A DNA stretch of 64,000 nt from Flaccisagitta enflata (taxonomy: Eukaryota; Chaetognatha; Sagittoidea; Aphragmophora), in assembly GCA_965153355.1 (NCBI GenBank), contig OZ231126.1:104718001-104782000 (forward strand). The letters run 5' to 3'. Below, one piece after another: positions 33,115-43,000 of this stretch (its first letter is position 1; the number at the start of each line of letters is the position of its first letter). The notes under the pieces were generated by a model, which saw only the letters and a list, made by a program, of their open reading frames with translations, ran no database searches and had not been told where the DNA came from. The position numbers were made by a program, and so were the translations under genes.

Positions 33115-35540
33115 CAATCTGGTCTGATAATTTGGTCTGTTGTAGCATTATAAAAAAACGTTTTGGAGACATTGGCTGTTTTTCAAACCCCATTATTACT
33201 CGTCTCTTGATCTCTATCTCACAGTATCCATTCAACGTAGCCTATGTAAGTACAAAAACAAATGTGGCTGATTTTGTTTCAAGACACATGTCTAGCAGTC
33301 AAGCGCCATGCGAATATCTACTAGACCAAGACATCTCTATCAGTGATCTCAATGACATCGACAGTAAAACTTACAAACCTGATACTTCAATTCAAGAATA
33401 TGTGAAGCGAAGTGAAGAAAATGTGAAAAAAGTTATGGAAATGAATTCGCTAGAATACAATGTTAATGATCTAAAAAAGAGATTTAGCTCTACACATACT
33501 TTTGGAGATGAAGGTAATCTAATGGAGATACTTGAAAATAAGGGTACTAATCCCCTTGACAAAATCATTGGAACAAAGAATCTCAAGAACAATTCTCATT
33601 TTGAAAAATGGTTGGAACCAATAAATCGTGAAATCTCATTTAAGACTCCAACATCACAAAAATACAAAGATCTGAATTGCATACATCTATTTGAAGAGCC
33701 TAAAGATGAAATTTTTGATAATTTCTTTCAAACTTCAAATGACTCCGATTTAATTCATTTCCTTATTGGAGAAACTAAAGTCAATACTTTACATCCACTC
33801 TCAATGAAGCAATTGAGAGAAGACACACATTTTTTGGTCGAAAATGAAAATCTTCTTCTGCCAATCACCAGTGCAATTGGAGGAATAATGGACAATGAGA
33901 TTTTTGACAACAGAATAATGCTAAGTACATATCTTCAAGAACCAAATGTCATTGAAACCATGCTAAAAGAAAAAAATGATGGCATTGAAAGAGAGCCCTT
34001 ATTTGACAATTGGGACCAAATCAAATCAACAATTGAAAATCATAAATTGAGTGATATCTGTACTCGAAAACTCTCTTACTTTAGTGAAATTCAAAACCGG
34101 AGTAAAGACATTGATTTGCTTAAAAAAATCCTAACCAATGAGGCCTCTGAAGAGGATGTCAACTTGCAAAAACGCACATCATCATTTTTCAATGATTTGT
34201 ACAACATGAAGGAACAACTATTCATAAAAAACAATTTATTGTTCATAATTCGAATGCCAAAAAAAAATGAAAGACACAACTTCTGCTTGGTTATTGAACA
34301 TAATGATTCTGTGCGAAAAATGGTGCATTTGCATTGTAAACATTTGCATCGAGGTTATGTCTTCCTCTATTCCATCTTTAGCATAAATTTTTACACCCCG
34401 TCAGCTTTAAAGCTAGCTTATGAGACAGTTGCATATTGCCCTCAATGCCAGGCAATGAAGCCAAAACGCCGTCTCAAAATGGATCGTTTAAACGTCAGCA
34501 CTGCACGATCACTTTGGGGTATTGATCACAAGGGCGCTGTAAAAATCAATGACAAGGACCATTATGTGCTTTGCTGCATCGAACTAAATTTGCGATTGTG
34601 TGTCTTTTGTTTGTCAAAAACTACTAGCGCGAAAGAGACTGCTCAACTCTTCTTCACCAACATCATCTGTAACTATGGTTCTGCAGTTGAAGTAGTCTCA
34701 GATCGTTCTAAATCATTTCTCAATCAACTCTTTGATGAACTAATGTTGCTTGGCAGCTCTAGACATCGTGTAACCAGCAGTTACGCCCCCTGGGGGAACG
34801 CAACTGAAGAGCGTGGAGTGAGGAAATTGTCAAATGCAATTAAGGCTATTTCTTTTGGACGATCAACGACGGATTGGGCTACAAATTTGAAGTTTCTCCA
34901 GCTTCTTATCAACTCAACACAAATTTCGCCTTATCTGAGTCAACCTCCATTTGCTCTTTTGTTTGGAGCAGAAAATAGTTTCTTTCACCCCCTCCTAGTG
35001 GTAAAAAATGAAACGCTGCCATATTCGGATTACTGGAGTTCACACATCAAAAAGATGAGAGAATTGAATAATGTATTAGTAAATCACTACAACCTGTATA
35101 TCTCTCAAAAAGCTAATAAGCGTCATACTGTGCACACCATGGGTCTCAAAGTAGGAGACTATGTTTGTTGTAGAATCTTTCAATTTTTGCCTCAACTCAA
35201 ATATTAAAAACATCTTTTGCCACGTTGGAAATTAGCAAAAATTATCAGAATCAATGGAATGACCTCTTTATTGTTGCAAGATGATGAATCTGGACGAATT
35301 ATTTCTAGACATTTGCAAGACATTGCGCCTGTTAAGGCAGGAAAAAACTACACTATTGTCTACGCAGATACTCTGTCTAGTCATAAGTTTGAGGTCGAAG
35401 AGGATTTTGGTGGAAAAGAGGCAGACGAAATACCTCATCTGAACGGGAAAGCTCTAGATGGCGTTGTAACAAAATCAAAACAAAACAAACAAAAGGCTGA
35501 TCAACAACAAACTGAAAACGCTGATGGCTGGAAAACGTGA
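33108..35540 (+). pseudogene. RNase H end, extra segment and integrase, one internal stop
   Basis: Begins with the end of RNase H (LTIWSDN and NVADFVSRHMS). About 300 acidic, Asn/Glu-rich residues follow that are not part of ordinary Ty3-type pol. Then comes the integrase: a zinc domain with HLHCKHLHRG and CPQC, and the catalytic triad D473 (WGIDHKG), D532 (VSDRSKS) and E568 (ATEERG), spaced D-x58-D-x35-E, canonical for retroviral integrases. TAA at 35205-35207 interrupts the C-terminal domain, which continues in the same frame to 35540 (LPRWKLAKIIRING..., similar to the SH3-like tail). Apart from this stop the integrase is intact. Confidence 0.8.
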
Positions 35541-35905
35541 CTCAGGCCAAGAAAAAAGACATCCTATAAGGAATAGATGGGGGAAAAAAAGTACAGTGTC
35601 ACCTCAAAAAATCGATTCCTTTGTTGGTCTTTTATCTGTTTGTCTATCTGTCTGCATGACTGTTTGACTAAGTGATTAATTGATTGATTGACTGAGTGAT
35701 AGTTCGGCTGTAAATGATAAGTTGATATGTATGTGTATGTATGCTATGTTTGGTAACATAGAAGGACATTCATTAACAGTAACAATGATAAACATTAACA
35801 AAACAATCAGATGCCGAGTTAACATTCTAAATAATAAGTACTACACTAAATCAACAAGAATAATAAAGAGAATGAAATTAAACTCGAAATATCATAACTG
35901 TGAAT
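35541..35905. other. Spacer after integrase with an internal purine tract
   Basis: GATGGGGGAAAAAAAG at about 35576-35591 resembles a polypurine tract and could be a second (central) one. The rest is short CTGTCTGT/GATTGATTG repeats and AT-rich DNA without a supported gene. Confidence 0.4.
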
Positions 35906-36553
35906 CTAGAGACCAAAGCAGCAGAAACCATGGAGATATCCGTTGTTATCTGATGACACAGCCACTTCATGATTGATTTCCACCTTTGCCACACCGCCGT
36001 TGTTGTTGTTGCTGTCAGATGCCGCCGGCGCCGCTTCCAAATCACCGCCGTTGTTGTTGCTGCCAGATGCCGCCGACGCTGCCTTCACGTCAACGTTGTT
36101 GTCGTTGTCGTCTTCCGTTGTTGACGCCGCCGCTGACACAACGCCGTTGTTGTTGTTGTCGTCCTCCGTCGTTGACGCTGCCGTTGACACAACGCCATTG
36201 TTGTTGTTGTCGTCCTCCATCGTTGACGCCGCCGCTGACACAACGCCATTGTTGTTGTTGTCGTCCTCCGTTGTCGCCGCCGCCGCCGACACAACGACAT
36301 TGTTGTTGTCGTCTTTTGTCGTTGACGCCGCCGCTGACACAACGCCGTTGTTGTTGTTTTCTGTCGCCACCGCCGCCGACACAACTCCATCATTGTTGTT
36401 GTCATTTTCCGTCGCCGCCGACGCCGACTCATCAACGCCGTTGTTGTTGTTGTTTTCCGTTGTCGTCGTTGTCACATCACTGCCGCCGTCGTTGTCTTCC
36501 GCTTCCGACGCTGTCACATAGACACTGCTGTTGTTTGTCGTCGTCGTTGTCAT
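35906..36553 (-). CDS. Antisense ORF 1: Ala/Asn/Asp repeat protein
   Basis: 215 codons from ATG on the strand opposite to pol and env. It consists of about seven copies of a 17-residue repeat, TEDDNNNNGVVSAAAST, encoded by a ~51-bp minisatellite, flanked by Thr-rich and Asn/Gly-rich ends. The start codon overlaps the TGA of the upstream antisense ORF as ATGA (36550-36553). Repeats of a period divisible by three can stay open by chance, so expression is uncertain; the overlap with a non-repetitive ORF upstream is the main argument for reality. Confidence 0.4.
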   Translation of the reverse strand: MTTTTTNNSSVYVTASEAEDNDGGSDVTTTTTENNNNNGVDESASAATENDNNNDGVVSAAVATENNNNGVVSAAASTTKDDNNNVVVSAAAATTEDDNNNNGVVSAAASTMEDDNNNNGVVSTAASTTEDDNNNNGVVSAAASTTEDDNDNNVDVKAASAASGSNNNGGDLEAAPAASDSNNNNGGVAKVEINHEVAVSSDNNGYLHGFCCFGL

Positions 36554-36840
36554 CGCCGCATCAACGCTACCGTCGCCATCTTGTTGCCGTTGAGTGGAGT
36601 TTTTGGCGTAGTAACGTCAACGTCGATGAGACCGGATTCGTCACTAGCGTCTTGGACAGCGTTGCTGCCGGATGAAATGTCACCGCCGCCGTTGGAAGGA
36701 GGAATGACCATGATATCCAAACAAGACTCGTCAACGTGATCAGAGTTGGATCGGTTGCGCGTGCTGCAAGTCACGTTGGGGATAACAACAACATCATCCA
36801 GCTGCGTGTCTTGAAAGCCACTTCCGTCAGCATATGTCAC
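36550..36840 (-). CDS. Antisense ORF 2: unknown, non-repetitive
   Basis: 96 codons with balanced composition (Asp/Ser/Asn/Val-rich), containing VVVIPNVTCSTRNRSNSDHV. It ends in a TGA that overlaps the ATG of the Ala/Asn repeat ORF. It could be the ectodomain-like or linker part of a longer antisense protein; NVTC would be a glycosylation site if secreted. No family recognised. Confidence 0.4.
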   Translation of the reverse strand: MTYADGSGFQDTQLDDVVVIPNVTCSTRNRSNSDHVDESCLDIMVIPPSNGGGDISSGSNAVQDASDESGLIDVDVTTPKTPLNGNKMATVALMRR

Positions 36841-37178
36841 ATTTCCAACTGAGCTGTTGTCAGTTGTGCGATGGTAGTCAGCCCGATTTCTTGCGAGTAT
36901 TTCCTCCGTCGGAACACATATGAATGTAGCAGCAGACGTTCCAATTGAGTCAGAGTCATCAATTTGTCTGAGTCATAGAAGACGGGCCATGAAGTTGTCG
37001 TTATCAGCAACGTGTCCAGTCGATCTCTGAATCATTGCCGCGCGTTTTGTGACCACGTAGTTGCGGCATCGTTTGAAACACCAACTGACTGCAATATGCA
37101 AATTAGGTTGAAAATGCGTTAGTAGCGTTTTTTACAGTTTTACACCTACATTTAAACTTTTGTATGGTTATTTTGAAC

Positions 37179-37460
37179 TTATTTTGAATTACTTAATGGA
37201 TAGAGAGCCACCATGAGTATGGTGAGGAACAACGAGATCGCGAATTGAATCCAAAGAGTGTTTGTCGATTCGTTGGATCTTTGAGAGTCGAGGGAAGGCA
37301 AGGTCTCAACCTCTTGAGTCATCATCGTTGTCGTCGCCGTAATTGCCGTCGCATTGACCTCGTCATGACCGGTGGACGCATCGGGATCGAGGGTCGTCGG
37401 TGCCCCTTTCATTCTTTTGCGAATGATCCCGCAAAGCCGTGGATTAGTCGTGCAATTCAC
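37179..37460 (-). CDS. Antisense ORF 3: small protein with C-terminal membrane segment
   Basis: 93 codons on the minus strand. Residues ~1-65 are polar with Thr/Asp and a possible glycosylation site (NATA). Residues ~70-88 form one hydrophobic stretch (IQFAISLFLTILMVALYPL) that fits a tail anchor. It lies upstream, in antisense direction, of antisense ORFs 2 and 1; the gap 36841-37178 shows no open continuation. Exon joining is possible but unproven. Confidence 0.4.
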   Translation of the reverse strand: MNCTTNPRLCGIIRKRMKGAPTTLDPDASTGHDEVNATAITATTTMMTQEVETLPSLDSQRSNESTNTLWIQFAISLFLTILMVALYPLSNSK

Positions 37461-37989
37461 TAAAACAGTGAATTAAAAGAAAGAAGGTGGTTTTGTTTAT
37501 TATCGTTATTGTTGTTTGTTTTCGTTCATTCCTTGATAAGATCTAGTTGTGATACTTGTATGAGTTGGGTTACACGAGGTGTTGTTAAGGCCTAATGCTT
37601 ATGTTAATACAAAACAGCAGCCATTTATGGTGCACGAGGTGCTTAATTATTCTGTTTGGTTATCATTTGACATAGAAGGCTGCCTTACTCTGGTCTTTTG
37701 ACTTAGAACGAGGTTCTTTAGCGAGGCTATTTATGTCAAGTAGTCGAGGTATGTTTGTTTAATAAACAACTGTAATTGTTGTCATCATGTAAACAAGTTG
37801 TTGAAGGTTGAAAATAAGCTGACGAGAAGTTTCTTATGAGAAGTCATTTATGTGCGTTATTTCCATTTCTAGACTTACTCTTGCACGGACCGATATGACG
37901 ATGTTCGTGTTTTTTTATATTTTTTTTATGATTTGTTCTCCAACGTGCTTGGTTTTTGCCTTTAAGAAACAGTGATGCATAGGATTCTG
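37461..37989. other. Non-coding leader before env
   Basis: No long open frame on either strand. It contains loosely repeated GGTGTTGTTAAGGC / GCACGAGGTGCTTAA words. It could hold the promoter of the antisense ORFs (on the minus strand) or intronic sequence of the env transcript. Confidence 0.35.
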
Positions 37990-37999
37990 ATTTCCTTTT

Positions 38000-38023
38000 T
38001 ATACCTTTCTCTTCTCTCACCAG
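38000..38023 (+). promoter_or_regulatory. Strong 3' splice acceptor before env
   Basis: TATACCTTTCTCTTCTCTCACCAG followed by ACTGTG: an 18-base pyrimidine-rich tract and CAG, placed 12 bases before the first env ATG (38036). As in errantiviruses and retroviruses, env is probably translated from a spliced subgenomic RNA. The donor is not identified; AAGGTAATA in the LTR (25299-25307) is one candidate. Confidence 0.6.
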
Positions 38024-38035
38024 ACTGTGCCGTTC

Positions 38036-39652
38036 ATGTTTGTCTTTTTCCTCACAATGGTCATTTTCCCAAGAGTCGCGAAAACCGATGTTGAGGTTCT
38101 CAAGGGAGACAATTGCCGGGCCATTGAAAAGGTGGGAAAGACTTTGCGGTACGATTCAATCAGCTCGTTCCTACTCTCATTTGACTTAAATCTAGATCTC
38201 CCGGTCAATTTCCTTAAGCGTTATAAAGATGCAGAAGATGAACTAGGAGTCACGTGTTTGTCCAATATCAACAGACGAGTTAATCATACTGTACAGGGCG
38301 TTGGTAAAGGAGTGTCACAAATTTTGGATGAAAATAAGATTCTTAAATTGTTCTTCAACGCTCCCGAATTCTTAGGTAGAGGAAAACGGTCTTCTGGTGA
38401 AGTTGTTTTTGCTATTCTTTCAACTATTGCTAATTTGGCTGCTACTGGTTTTAACATAGCTTATACATCACTTACTATGTCTGACTTTAACACGAGACTA
38501 TCACTACTTGCTGACAAAGTTAAGTTGTTAGAAGAAAATGATTCCGTTTTTAACAATAATATCGAATTGTTGTGGGAGCAAAATCAATTTATGGGTGTGC
38601 AAAAAAATCTTTTGATTGATCACATAAATGAAATCAAAGCCGTTCATTCTTGCAACATTATTGACACTGATTTTGACGCTCTTCTCCATCGATTGGAAGT
38701 TGATTTGTCTAACATATTAGAGGCTCTTCATTCTAGCAAGTTTTCTTACAAAATCATTGATTTCAAAACTTTGGAAATTCTCACTAGTCAGAATCTATTT
38801 GATGGAACTATTTTTCAGATTGCACCAAGCTTGCTATATGAACATGCTTCTATGAGCTTGGTCTCATACAGCAATTATAAGATAACATTTTTGGTCAGCT
38901 TCCCACAAATTGGAGATGAGTATGGTTTTACTGAATACAACGTCATTGAAGCCCCAAGGAAAATTGGCAGTTTGCAAGACCATACAGTAAACTCATTTGT
39001 AGTGCCAATTCCGATTGATACTGATGACTTGGAAAACAAAATTCGTGAAGTTCGTTCAACTAAGTTTTGCAAAAGATATTCCTCATACACTTTTTGTCCT
39101 GATACTTCACCTAGTACCAATTGCATTGCGTCTATTTTGAAAAATGCTAATGTCAGTAATGATTGCCCATTGCTTGCTTCACCATCACCTCCACCGATTT
39201 TTACTTATTCTCGTACGGGTGCATTGATCAATTTACAACCAAAGGAAGATGTGATTGATTTGAAAACTGGAAAAAGCATCTTTGATTACGATCACGATAG
39301 AAATGCAAATGTTTGTGTTTTTGTGCCTAAGAGATCCAATATGGTGTTGCGCCATGAATATGGTCAAGTGAAATTGTTTCCCAATACGCGTATTAGTTCT
39401 TTTGTTGTCAAGCCAAAATTTAGAACATTGACGACGCCAAAGAAACCTATCATTATTTATGTGACGCTGGATACTTTTCATTCAACCAAAGTGTATCAAA
39501 GACCGAAAGCCTTGAACTCGTTTACTGATTATTGGATTGTTTATCTGATTGCCATCGGTGCCTCTGTACTCATTTCTCTCATTTTTGTTCTGTTGCTCAT
39601 TTGCATTTTTAGAAGAATGGGAGTTGTGGATGGTCAAAACCTATTTGCCTAA
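38036..39652 (+). CDS. Env-like fusion glycoprotein, intact frame
   Basis: About 538 codons from ATG 38036. A hydrophobic N-terminal stretch (MFVFFLTMVIF) is a likely signal peptide. A furin-type site RGKR lies near residue 118 and is followed by an Ala/Ile-rich segment (FAILSTIANLAATGF) that could be a fusion peptide, then a heptad region (DKVKLLEENDSVFNNNIELL). Several Cys and N-glycosylation sites occur in the ectodomain. A C-terminal transmembrane helix (WIVYLIAIGASVLISLIF) and a short basic tail follow. The layout matches class-I-like Env or baculovirus-F-like proteins of errantiviruses. Unlike pol, the frame has no break, which may indicate younger age, selection or luck. Confidence 0.8.
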   Translation: MFVFFLTMVIFPRVAKTDVEVLKGDNCRAIEKVGKTLRYDSISSFLLSFDLNLDLPVNFLKRYKDAEDELGVTCLSNINRRVNHTVQGVGKGVSQILDENKILKLFFNAPEFLGRGKRSSGEVVFAILSTIANLAATGFNIAYTSLTMSDFNTRLSLLADKVKLLEENDSVFNNNIELLWEQNQFMGVQKNLLIDHINEIKAVHSCNIIDTDFDALLHRLEVDLSNILEALHSSKFSYKIIDFKTLEILTSQNLFDGTIFQIAPSLLYEHASMSLVSYSNYKITFLVSFPQIGDEYGFTEYNVIEAPRKIGSLQDHTVNSFVVPIPIDTDDLENKIREVRSTKFCKRYSSYTFCPDTSPSTNCIASILKNANVSNDCPLLASPSPPPIFTYSRTGALINLQPKEDVIDLKTGKSIFDYDHDRNANVCVFVPKRSNMVLRHEYGQVKLFPNTRISSFVVKPKFRTLTTPKKPIIIYVTLDTFHSTKVYQRPKALNSFTDYWIVYLIAIGASVLISLIFVLLLICIFRRMGVVDGQNLFA

Positions 39653-39720
39653 TATTGCTTTAATGCATATTTCAATTTATTGAACTACTGTTAAATTTTA
39701 TTATACTGTATTTAACTGTA

Positions 39721-39733
39721 GTTGGGGGAAACT
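39721..39733 (+). promoter_or_regulatory. Polypurine tract of the large retroelement
   Basis: GTTGGGGGAAACT lies directly before the 3' LTR. Purine-rich and correctly placed for plus-strand priming, with two pyrimidines near its 3' end. Confidence 0.65.
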
Positions 39734-40053
39734 AAATTGAGACCTCTGCTTGACCAAATGATAACCCCTGAATGTATCGATCGATGTTCATAGGAGGAAG
39801 GGAGGAAGGGAGGTTGATGATGAGGAGGAGGAAAGAAGAAGGAGGAGATCCCGACTGTAGTTTTGCAAATGTTCATGTTATTCACTCTCTCTGTTTGAAC
39901 ACTTCAGTCAACACTGTCTTCTTACTTTTAACAACAAATAAACTACGGCAAAGATTGGACTACGAGACTCTTTAAGGTAATAACGAACCCAAGTATCAGA
40001 TCTACCAGTTTAGATACATTTCAATAAGTATATAGATAGACTGATATTAATTA
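39734..40053 (+). repeat. 3' LTR of the large retroelement
   Basis: About 320 bp, same sequence as the 5' LTR with about half a dozen substitutions, so the insertion is older than that of the 8.6-17 kb element. The small LTR ORF is preserved here at 39772-39975. Followed directly by CTAACTGGG, the continuation of the interrupted satellite unit. Confidence 0.85.
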
Positions 40054-43000
40054 CTAACTGGGACGAAACCAAACTGAGATCGTATCTGTGTTTCAAAAAA
40101 GCTTTGTTAATCCATCACATCTCACACAAGAGTCAATGGACAAAACCATTAAACGAGTCCACTGTTTCAAAGATACACATTGATACAGCTACGGAGTCAT
40201 ATCTCCAGCAATCATCTTTTGATTCAGTCCATTTTCTTGAGTTCTATTTCTTCTTTTTCGCAAATAGATACGTGATGGTTGAACCCTGTTCACATCAGTT
40301 ATCATTGTGGTTAAAACTATAAGAGGATGAATCGTTTGACTACTTGGCTAACTGGGAAGAAAGCAAACTGAGATCGTATCTGTGTTTCAAAAAATGCTCT
40401 GTTAATCCACCACATCTCACACAAGAGTCAATGGACAAAACCATTAAACAAGTCCACTGTTTCAAAGATACACATTGATACAGCTACGGAGTCATATCCC
40501 CAGTGATCATCTTTTGATTCAGTCCATTTTCTTGAGTTCTATTTCTTCTTTTTCGCAGATAGATACAGGATGGTTGAACGCTGTTCACTTTATCCGTCAT
40601 CAGTTATCATTGTGGTTAAAACTATAAGAGGATGAATCGTTTGACTACTTGGCTAACTGGGACAAAACCAAACTGAGATCGTATCTGTGTTTCAAAAAAC
40701 GCTTTGTTAATCCACCACATCTCACACAAGAGTCAATGGACAAAACCATTAAACGAGTCCACTGTTTTAAAGATACACATTGATACAGCTACGGAGTCAT
40801 ATCTCCAGCGATCATCTTTTGATTCAGTCCATTTTCTTGAGTTCTATTTCTTCTTCTTCGCAAATAGATACATGATGGTTGAACGCTGTTCACTTTAACA
40901 GTCATCAGTTATCATTGTGGTTAAAACTATAAGAGGATGAATCCTTTGACTACTTGGCTAACTGGGACCAAACCAAACTGAGATCGTATCTGTGTTTCAA
41001 AAAACGCTTTGTCAATCCACCACATCTCACACAAGAGTCAATGGACAAAACCATTAAATGAGTCCACTGTTTCAAAGATACACATTGATACAGCTACAGA
41101 GTCATATCTCCAGCGATCATCTTTTGATTCAGTCCATTTTCTTGAGTTCTATTTCTTCTTTTTTGCAGATAGATACGGAATGGTTGAACGCCGTTCACTT
41201 TAACCGTCATCAGTTATCATTGTGGTTAAAACTATAAGAGGATAAATTGTTTGACTACTTGGCTAACTGGGACAAAACCAAACTGACATCGTATCTGTGT
41301 TTCACAAAACGCATTGTTAATCCACCACATCTCACACAAGAGTTAAAGAACAAAACCATTAAACGAGTCCACTGTTTCAAAGATACACATTGGTACAGCT
41401 ACGGAGTCATATCTTCAGCGATCATCTTTTGATTCAGTCCATTTTCTTGAGTTCTATTTCTTCTTTTTTGCAAATAGATATGTGATGGTTGAACGCTGTT
41501 ATTTTAGGTTACAGCTATATTGAGGTTAAAACTTAGAGAGGATAAATCTTGACCTACTTACTAACTGGAGAATCAAATGAGATCGCATCTGTACCAAAAC
41601 GCTATTAATCCACCACATTCACAAGAGTTAATAAATGACATTACTTCATGCACTGGGACTTAAACCAAACTGAGATTGTATTTGCAGCAAAAACGCGTTA
41701 ATTCACTCACATCTCACACAAGAGTCAATGGACAAAACTATTAAACGAGTCCATTGTTTCAAAGATACACATTGATACAGCTATGGAGTCATATCTCCAG
41801 CGATCATATTTTGATTCAGTCCATTTTCTTGAGTTCTATTTCTTCTTTTTCCCAAATAGATACGTGATGGTTGAACGCTGTTCACTTTAACAGTCATCAG
41901 TTATCATTGTGGTTAAAACTATAAGAGGATGAATCGTTTCTTTTTCACAGATAGATACCGGATGATGATACAGACGAGAAGCCTAAAGTTAAAACCAAAC
42001 TGAGATCGTATCTGTGTTTCAAAAAAAGCTTTGTTAATCCACCACATCTCACACAAGAGACAACGGACAAAACCATTGAACGAGTCCACTGTTTCAAAGA
42101 TACATATTGGTACAGCTATGGAGTCATGTCTGTAGATATTTACTTTAGTGTATTATATCTGCATTTGTAATTATGACTACATGTAAATGTTCCAAAGGAT
42201 AAACGCATGAAGATAGTTTATCTATCTTTTAATATTTAACGTCATCAGTTATCATTGTGGTTAAAACTATAAGAGGATGAATTGTTTGACTACTTGGCTA
42301 ACCGGGACAAAACCAAACTGAGATCGTATCTGTGTTTCACAAAACGCTTTGTTAATCCACCACATCTCACACAAGAGTTAAAGAACAAAACCATTAAACG
42401 AGTCCACTTTTTCAAAGATACACATTGGTACAGCTACGGAGTCATATCTCCAGCGATCATCTTTTGATTCAGTCCATTTTCTTGAGTTCTATTCCTTCTT
42501 TTTGGCAGATAGATAATGGATGGGAAAGTGTGTAAGATACGTTACAAGCTCATATTGAGAAACAAAGACTTTCAGAGACTGAGATATAACGGATGGGAAA
42601 GTGTGTAAGATAGGTTACATGCTCATATTGAGAAACAAAGACTTTAAGAGACTGAGATACATATACTTGACCCAATGACAGCTCAACTCACCCATGAAAC
42701 AAGATTGACGAGCATAGCCCTGACCACTAACTCATTCCCTATCATTTGGTGTGTTGCACTTGCCTGCTCAAAACAATAATTATTACATGTTTACCAAAAA
42801 GCTTTTCATGTATCAACCACGGGCCCAGCACAGATAACTTTTTCATGTGATGAGACTTCAAGACTATTATCCTAGATTACGCGCTGACTTTTTGCGGTGA
42901 AAGATCCTACTTTTAACCGTCATCAGTTATCATTGGGGCTAAAACTATAAGAGGACGAATTGCTTGACTACTTGGCTAACTGGGACCAAACCAACTGAGA

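Larger units (their letters stand above)
25058..40053 (+). mobile_element. ~15-kb Ty3/gypsy-like retroelement with env and extra ORFs
   Basis: Bounded by ~320-bp direct repeats (25058-25378 and 39734-40053) that differ at about half a dozen positions. It is inserted in a satellite unit at CTTGG/CTAACTGGG, with CTA repeated on both sides. Order: LTR, tRNA-Leu primer site, ORFs A-C, gag-like ORFs D-E, protease, RT, RNase H, extra segment, integrase, three antisense ORFs, splice acceptor, env-like gene, polypurine tract, LTR. Domain order and sequence fit Ty3/gypsy. The pol region is disabled by stops, frameshifts and a foldback insertion. Unusually long for the group (typically 5-8 kb). Confidence 0.92.

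Noticed and set aside
35973-36675. Cys- and Leu-rich plus-strand frames of ~180-230 codons
   Set aside because: Reverse reading of the antisense repeat ORF; highly biased composition (Cys/Arg/His) and no link to neighbouring domains.
25058-40053. Calling the large element BEL/Pao
   Set aside because: RNase H, integrase spacing and protease-RT linker motifs fit Ty3/gypsy better, although the divergent RT leaves some doubt.
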